Source: an uncultured Oscillospiraceae bacterium
Lineage (GTDB): Bacteria > Bacillota > Clostridia > Oscillospirales > Oscillospiraceae
DNA: 19,324 bases
Direction: 5' to 3'
NCBI GenBank assembly: GCA_934670025.1
Contig: CAKUOS010000041.1
Location: 1 to 19,324, forward strand
Positions 15,512 to 19,324 of this stretch are shown here, in pieces. The notes below the pieces were generated by a model. That model made no database searches, had not been told where the DNA came from, and saw only the letters and a program-made list of their open reading frames with translations. The translations under genes and the position numbers were made by a program. Position 1 is the first letter of the stretch, and each line of letters begins with the position of its first letter.

Positions 15512-16174
15512 ATGCACGCAGTTGGAACCAATCTCAAATGTCTGCGCATCCGCGCAGGTCTGACGCAGGATGCGCTGGCCGGGATGCTGCACGTCACGCG
15601 CCAGACTGTGAGCAGTTGGGAAACCGGCCGCACGGAGCCCGATCTTGACACGCTGCCCGCGCTCGCCGGGGCACTGCAAAGCGACGTGACCGAGCTCATC
15701 TACGGCGTGAAGCGGAACGGCTACCGCCAGTATCAGCGGCGCTGGTTCATCTGCTGCGCCGTCTGCGGCGTAGTTTTGCTTGGACTGCTCATTTTGCAGC
15801 TGACGCTTGTCCCTGCGCTGTTGGCGCGGCAAAACGCGGTCTATGACCGGTCCTATGCGCTTTATCAGCTCTGTGTGCCGCAGTTCGGCTTTTTCGCGGG
15901 CGGCGTCCTGCTATGCGCGCTGGCGTCCATATGGCTGCCGGTCCGTGCAGCAGGGAAGTGCCGCCGCTGGGTCCTTGCCGCAGGGATCCTCCTTGCCGTG
16001 CCGCCGCTCATTCTGACCGTATGCCTGCCGTTCATCCGGAGTGCGGAGCATCTCTTCTGGCCGCTCGTGCGGCTGCTGTATCCCGTGCTTGCGCAGCGCG
16101 GCGGACGCTTTTTGATGCAGCAGCTTGCGCCGTTTCTCTCTGCGATCTGCCTGTTCCTTGGTCTGAACCGGTAA
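15512..16174 (+). CDS. XRE-family regulator with C-terminal membrane domain
   Basis: The product is 220 aa. An N-terminal helix-turn-helix lies at 5-63 (LTQDALAG, then VTRQTVSSWETG), followed by a basic linker and four likely membrane segments (about 78-100, 117-143, 152-175 and 200-217). It is a membrane-tethered DNA-binding protein of a type common in Clostridia, presumably passing an envelope signal to a promoter; targets are unknown. The start at 15512 has AGGAGGG (15498-15504) 7 nt upstream. It is transcribed divergently from the zinc-ribbon XRE gene across a 178-nt gap. Confidence 0.88.
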   Translation: MHAVGTNLKCLRIRAGLTQDALAGMLHVTRQTVSSWETGRTEPDLDTLPALAGALQSDVTELIYGVKRNGYRQYQRRWFICCAVCGVVLLGLLILQLTLVPALLARQNAVYDRSYALYQLCVPQFGFFAGGVLLCALASIWLPVRAAGKCRRWVLAAGILLAVPPLILTVCLPFIRSAEHLFWPLVRLLYPVLAQRGGRFLMQQLAPFLSAICLFLGLNR

Positions 16175-16192
16175 GAAACGCAGAAAATCTGA

Positions 16193-16216
16193 GGGGCGGA
16201 CAGAGTCGTCCGCCCC
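16193..16216. repeat. Palindromic intergenic repeat of a second type
   Basis: GGGGCGGAC (16193-16201) pairs perfectly with GTCCGCCCC (16208-16216), followed by TACA. The GGGGC core and the CCCCTAC edge resemble the other repeat family, but the middle differs. No T-run follows, so terminator function is unlikely to be strong. Confidence 0.6.
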
Positions 16217-16327
16217 TACAGCTTTTGGGGAAAAGGTTGTCTTTTGCTTGGAACTATGGTAAGCTCAGTATGTAGATGGTATATTCTTTGTGTGTGTATT
16301 CAATCAGTTATGAAAGGTGTCTGCCAT

Positions 16328-16561
16328 ATGCTGTGTCCCAAATGTTCTGCCGAAATGGCAGAGGGCTTCATCGATAATCTGAAAAGCCCGATATTCTGGA
16401 AAACGATGGAGTATCAGGATAATATCATAGCACGGTTCGCAAAAAAGTGGCCCGGTCGCATCCAGCTCGGAGACGGCGATTGGCTGACCGGCTGGCAAGT
16501 GACCGCTTTTTATTGCAGCGCCTGCAAGTTGGTGCTCATCGATGACGTCAAAGCTCCATAG
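16328..16561 (+). CDS. Small zinc-ribbon protein (DUF6487/PF20097-like)
   Basis: The product is 77 aa with two CxxC pairs: C3/C6 in CPKC at the N-terminus and C63/C66 in CSAC near the C-terminus. They frame a middle part with Trp residues and GDGDW. The layout matches the PF20097 (DUF6487) family of unknown function. The start at 16328 is chosen because AAAGGTG lies about 8 nt upstream and because it places the first CxxC at the N-terminus. An in-frame ATG at 16244 would add a 28-residue hydrophobic extension without support. A possible promoter TTGTCT (16237-16242) with TAAGCT (16260-16265) is weak. Confidence 0.75.
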   Translation: MLCPKCSAEMAEGFIDNLKSPIFWKTMEYQDNIIARFAKKWPGRIQLGDGDWLTGWQVTAFYCSACKLVLIDDVKAP

Positions 16562-16567
16562 AAGCCA

Positions 16568-16599
16568 AAAAGGAACAGCCCATATGGGCTGTTCCTTTT
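16568..16599. terminator. Bidirectional terminator
   Basis: A perfect 32-nt palindrome, 16568-16583 with 16584-16599, starting with AAAA and ending with TTTT. It separates convergent genes and is suited to both strands. Confidence 0.92.
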
Positions 16600-16603
16600 C
16601 TGA

Positions 16604-17479
16604 TCAATATGCAACTTCCTGAATGGCCGGGGTTTCGAGCAGCTCGGGATTTTCGAGCAGCGTTTTTAACAGGCGGATGGTCTTGGAGTAGTAATAGCCG
16701 TCGGCCAGACGTTCGTCGATCGTGAGGCCAAGATCGAGCATCTCGCGCATCTCGACCGTGCCGTCCTCGCGGTACACGGGCCGTTTGGACTTTTCGCCGA
16801 TGATGCAGAAGATCGAGCACGTGCCCCAGTTGGTCAGATGATGATAGCCGCAGTTGAGCTTGATGGAGCCGAGGTTCGAGATGACGCACGTCGTATAGTA
16901 CGGATCCGTCTCGATGATGCTCGCCGGGATCCAGCCGTAGATATCCAGCCGCGTGAGGATCCAGACAAGGAACTTGCCCAGCCAGCGCGGCATACTGTTG
17001 AAGAAATCCATGTTGCCGCTGGACGAATCGACCTTGTGGACGTCCTTGCAGTCAAGGATCTGATGGCGCAGATCCTCATGCAGCGTCTCGACCGTGGAAT
17101 CGTCCTTCGCGTGGATGACGGCCAGCGCCTCGGCGGCCTCGTCGGCAAACTGCTTTTTGACGACGAAGGACATGGAGACTTCGTTGCGCTGATAGAAGTT
17201 CTTGTTGGCGATGAAGCGGTTCATCTTCGGCCGCAGCGTGATGGTCTTGACCAGCGCGGCCACAACAAGATGGAACATCGTGTAGGGGAATTCCGTCTCC
17301 GTCTCGTTCTTCTTTTTAAGATAGGCGTTCATATTCGTGAGGTCGATCGTCTCACGGATATACGCCTCATTGTCGCAGCGGTTCGGATAGATGAGCGGCG
17401 TGATGAAGTGCATCCCGTCCAGATCTCGCAGCAGCACACCATCTTTTCTGTCGCCGAAGCGGCGCTTTTTCTTTTCCAT
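16604..17479 (-). CDS. CAT/E2-fold acyltransferase-like protein lacking the catalytic His
   Basis: The product is 291 aa and resembles the catalytic domain of 2-oxoacid dehydrogenase E2 and chloramphenicol acetyltransferase. It has no lipoyl domain or E1/E3-binding domain. The final conserved segment reads DERLADG (255-261), where active enzymes have DHRxxDG or HHxxxDG, so the general-base histidine is replaced by glutamate. The trimer-type core motif NWGTCSIFCIIGEK (217-230) is retained. No E1 or E3 genes are nearby. The start at 17479 is chosen because homology begins there and a promoter sits upstream; the ribosome site (AAGGTG, about 12-15 nt away) is weak. Enzymatic activity is doubtful, and the function is unknown. 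Confidence 0.8.
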   Translation of the reverse strand: MEKKKRRFGDRKDGVLLRDLDGMHFITPLIYPNRCDNEAYIRETIDLTNMNAYLKKKNETETEFPYTMFHLVVAALVKTITLRPKMNRFIANKNFYQRNEVSMSFVVKKQFADEAAEALAVIHAKDDSTVETLHEDLRHQILDCKDVHKVDSSSGNMDFFNSMPRWLGKFLVWILTRLDIYGWIPASIIETDPYYTTCVISNLGSIKLNCGYHHLTNWGTCSIFCIIGEKSKRPVYREDGTVEMREMLDLGLTIDERLADGYYYSKTIRLLKTLLENPELLETPAIQEVAY

Positions 17480-17528
17480 TGTAAAATCACACACCTTAGC
17501 TGGCGGCGCTGCCGCCGAAATCAGGTAT

Positions 17529-17557
17529 AAGATAGCAAAAAGCGACGGAAAATGCAA
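17529..17557 (-). promoter_or_regulatory. Promoter for the E2-like gene
   Basis: On the minus strand, TTGCAT (17557-17552) and TATCTT (17534-17529) are 17 nt apart, about 50 nt upstream of the start codon. Confidence 0.65.
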
Positions 17558-17652
17558 CCCCCGAAACGCAAAAACGGCCGTGCATCGCGCATAAGAGATA
17601 CATTTGTTTTTCCTATGCGGCCACGTGACGGGAATCTGCGTTCGAGTTTGTT

Positions 17653-17693
17653 GAAAAATCACAAAAGATTTTTTGATTTTAGACCGATTTTTC
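17653..17693. other. AT-rich inverted repeats upstream of a strong promoter
   Basis: GAAAAATC (17653-17660) pairs with GATTTTTC (17686-17693), and AAAATCA (17655-17661) pairs with TGATTTT (17674-17680). In a GC-rich genome this AT-rich block just upstream of a consensus promoter could be an UP element or operator. No gene is seen in 17480-17765. Confidence 0.4.
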
Positions 17694-17705
17694 ACCTTTC
17701 ACCAC

Positions 17706-17734
17706 TTGACAGCGCTAAAGTGACAGAGTATAAT
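17706..17734 (+). promoter_or_regulatory. Perfect consensus sigma-A promoter
   Basis: TTGACA (17706-17711) and TATAAT (17729-17734) with a 17-nt spacer: all twelve consensus bases match. It is the strongest promoter in the window and drives the small membrane protein, and possibly the gene after it. Confidence 0.93.
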
Positions 17735-17765
17735 GAGCCCATCAATTTCAAGGAGGTGCGCAGCA

Positions 17766-18086
17766 ATGATGTTCCGGTTCAGATCTCAGCAGAATACCGC
17801 TCATACCGATGCGTCTGCGTGCGCACCGGCCGGTTGTGCTGCAATGGCGTCTGCCTCCTCGGACGCTTGCGATACCGGCATCCTCTGCATCGACACGGCC
17901 ATTTGGGCTGTGTCTTTTTTCATGCTTATGGCGCTTATCATTGCAGCTTCTATTGGCATGATCGTCCGCCTTTGCGGCATTTTCATGATTCTGGTGCTTG
18001 TATGGAGCCTGGTAAACATTTTCCTTGTACCGGGTGGACAGCGCGCAGAAAGCAACGGCATATCGGAAAGCCCTGCGGCGGTTTGA
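17766..18086 (+). CDS. Small cysteine-bearing two-helix membrane protein, unknown
   Basis: I do not recognise this 106-aa protein. The N-terminus is polar and Ala/Ser-rich with cysteines at 19, 24, 35 and 41 and another at 70. Two hydrophobic segments follow (about 43-66 and 68-88), then a short polar tail. The start is supported by AGGAGGTG (17751-17758) and by the perfect promoter upstream; a second ATG directly follows the first. It lies 112 nt before a LivK-type lipoprotein gene, with a hairpin between them. It could be a small stress or transport accessory protein. The gene is likely real and well expressed, but its function is open. Confidence 0.72.
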   Translation: MMFRFRSQQNTAHTDASACAPAGCAAMASASSDACDTGILCIDTAIWAVSFFMLMALIIAASIGMIVRLCGIFMILVLVWSLVNIFLVPGGQRAESNGISESPAAV

Positions 18087-18104
18087 TTCCGCACAGGCAA
18101 ACCG

Positions 18105-18138
18105 ATGCGGCTCTGCTTTTTGCGGAGGCCGCATTTTT
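18105..18138 (+). terminator. Candidate terminator/attenuator before livK
   Basis: ATGCGGC (18105-18111) pairs with GCCGCAT (18128-18134) around a 16-nt loop and is followed by a T-run to 18138. An alternative pairing, CCGCA (18089-18093) with TGCGG (18106-18110), would break it, so attenuation is conceivable. Confidence 0.55.
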
Positions 18139-18198
18139 CATTGCATTCTGGCCGGCGACGGCTGTGAATAAAGTAAGTAAAAAGTGAGGTAACTGAAA

Positions 18199-19324
18199 AT
18201 GAAAAAAATGATGAAGATCCTCAGCCTCGTGCTGGCAGTTGTCATGCTGCTCGGCTGTCTGGCCGGTTGTGCCTCCAAGCCCGCAGCTTCCGACGAGACG
18301 ACCACTCCGTCGGCCGACGCTGAAACGCCCGCTTCCACCGGCGATACCGCCGCTTCCGACGGCGAGATCGTCATTGCGCTGATCTCCAACACCACCGGCG
18401 ACTATGCTCAGTACGGCCAGCCCGTCCGTGACGGCGCGATGCTGTACATCAACCAGCTGAATGCCAACGGCGGCATCAACGGCAAGCAGATCAAGGTCCT
18501 GGAATACGACGACAAGGGCGACGGCGTTGAGGCTGTCAACGCTTACAACCTCGCCTGCGACAACGGCATCACCGCCGTGTTCGGCGCAACGCTGACCGGC
18601 CCGACCATCGCGCTGGCCGACGCCACCTATGAAGACAATATGCCGCAGGTCACCGCTTCCGCGACCGCTGCCGGCGTCACCGTCATCGACCCGGACGACG
18701 CTGACAGCGAGATCCGCACCAACGTCTTCCGCGCCTGCTTCATCGACCCGTATCAGGGCAAGAAGATGGCCGACTACGCCGTTGAAAAGCTGAGCGCCAA
18801 GACCGCCGCCGTCTTCTATCAGACCGGCAGCGACTACTCCGAAGGTCTGAAGGACGCATTCGTGGAAGAAGCGGAAGCGCTCGGTCTGGAAATTGTCGAC
18901 ACCGAGGCGTTCGCCGAGGGCGACAAGGACTTCAAGGCCCAGATGACCAACATCGCCGCGGCTGCTCCCGACGTTGTCTTTGCCCCGATCTACTACGCTG
19001 AAGCAGGTCTGGCGATCCAGCAGGCCCGTGCGGCCGGCTGCACCGCGACCTTCATGGGCGGCGACGGCTTCGGCTCCGTCAAGAACTACGCTTCCGCGGA
19101 AGACCTCGAAGGCTCCGTCTACTGCTCCGGTTATGCGCCCGGCACCGACTCCGTCAAGCAGTTCGAAGAGGACTACAAGGCCGCCTACAACGTTGACGAG
19201 ATCCCCAATATGTTTGCGCCTCTGGCCTATGACGCTGCAATGCTGCTCTGCGAAGGTCTGAAGGCCGCCGAAGCACAGGGTCTGACCGCCGGCACCGACG
19301 AGTACAAGCAGGCCGTCATCGACG
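18199..19324 (+). CDS. livK: Branched-chain amino acid ABC transporter substrate-binding lipoprotein (3' end off window)
   Basis: 375 codons are present and the frame is open at the window edge, so the gene is partial. A lipoprotein signal peptide ends in LAGC (C24), then an Asp/Thr/Ala/Ser-rich linker (about 26-55), then a type 1 periplasmic-binding fold that opens with IALISNTTGDYAQYG and continues with an NGGINGKQI segment. This matches the Leu/Ile/Val-binding (Peripla_BP_6) family, which delivers branched-chain amino acids, or sometimes other amides, to LivHMGF. The actual ligand is not shown by the sequence. GTGAGGT (18184-18190) is the ribosome site. Codon choice is strongly biased, as in highly expressed genes. 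LivHMGF genes would be expected just past the right edge. Confidence 0.88.
   Translation, partial: MKKMMKILSLVLAVVMLLGCLAGCASKPAASDETTTPSADAETPASTGDTAASDGEIVIALISNTTGDYAQYGQPVRDGAMLYINQLNANGGINGKQIKVLEYDDKGDGVEAVNAYNLACDNGITAVFGATLTGPTIALADATYEDNMPQVTASATAAGVTVIDPDDADSEIRTNVFRACFIDPYQGKKMADYAVEKLSAKTAAVFYQTGSDYSEGLKDAFVEEAEALGLEIVDTEAFAEGDKDFKAQMTNIAAAAPDVVFAPIYYAEAGLAIQQARAAGCTATFMGGDGFGSVKNYASAEDLEGSVYCSGYAPGTDSVKQFEEDYKAAYNVDEIPNMFAPLAYDAAMLLCEGLKAAEAQGLTAGTDEYKQAVID

Noticed and set aside
17480..17695. 72-residue N-terminal extension of the E2-like protein
   Set aside because: It covers the likely promoter of the gene and has no homology-like character.
17552..18187. 211-codon plus-strand frame overlapping the small membrane protein in another frame
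   Set aside because: It runs through the perfect promoter and has no ribosome site; the overlapping 106-aa frame has both promoter and Shine-Dalgarno support.

Overview
The window looks like chromosome from a high-GC, Gram-positive anaerobe of the class Clostridia, most likely in or near the Oscillospiraceae. This rests on Bacillota-type regulation (a T-box leader, sigma-A-like promoters, strong Shine-Dalgarno sites), the gene order around dxs and recN, a CwlD-type spore-cortex amidase, and high-GC codon use. The exact genus cannot be read from the sequence. Nearly all of it is ordinary core genome; no phage, transposase, CRISPR or toxin-antitoxin genes are visible.

Region 1 (1-7961) is one long plus-strand operon. 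It opens with about 410 bases of non-coding, hairpin-rich sequence that I read as the 3' two-thirds of an OLE RNA (ornate, large, extremophilic RNA), cut by the window edge. It is followed by oapA, encoding the membrane protein that anchors OLE RNA, then dxs (isoprenoid precursor synthesis), tlyA (rRNA methyltransferase), nadK (NAD kinase), argR (arginine repressor), recN (DNA repair) and a secreted SLH-domain protein. Gaps are 22 bases or less and some genes overlap. The OLE/OapA pair is the most unusual system here: a large structured RNA that works as a membrane ribonucleoprotein.

Region 2 (7962-9903) is tyrS under a tyrosine T-box riboswitch with a consensus promoter and a clear antitermination hairpin. 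A small palindromic repeat family (three copies sharing the core GGGCCGATG-n4-CATCGGCCC) lies between the T-box terminator and tyrS, and twice more after tyrS.

Region 3 (9904-13706) holds an AlkZ-like DNA glycosylase, a CwlD-type amidase, radA and an HD-domain nucleotidase-like protein, with a hairpin at the end.

Region 4 (13707-16600) holds small regulatory units: a PadR repressor with a DUF1700 membrane partner, two divergent XRE regulators (one fused to a zinc ribbon, one to a membrane domain), and a small zinc-ribbon protein. Bidirectional terminators separate them.

Region 5 (16601-19324) holds a minus-strand E2/CAT-fold protein lacking the usual catalytic histidine. A perfect consensus promoter then drives a small cysteine-bearing membrane protein of unknown role, followed by a hairpin and a LivK-type lipoprotein that runs off the right edge.
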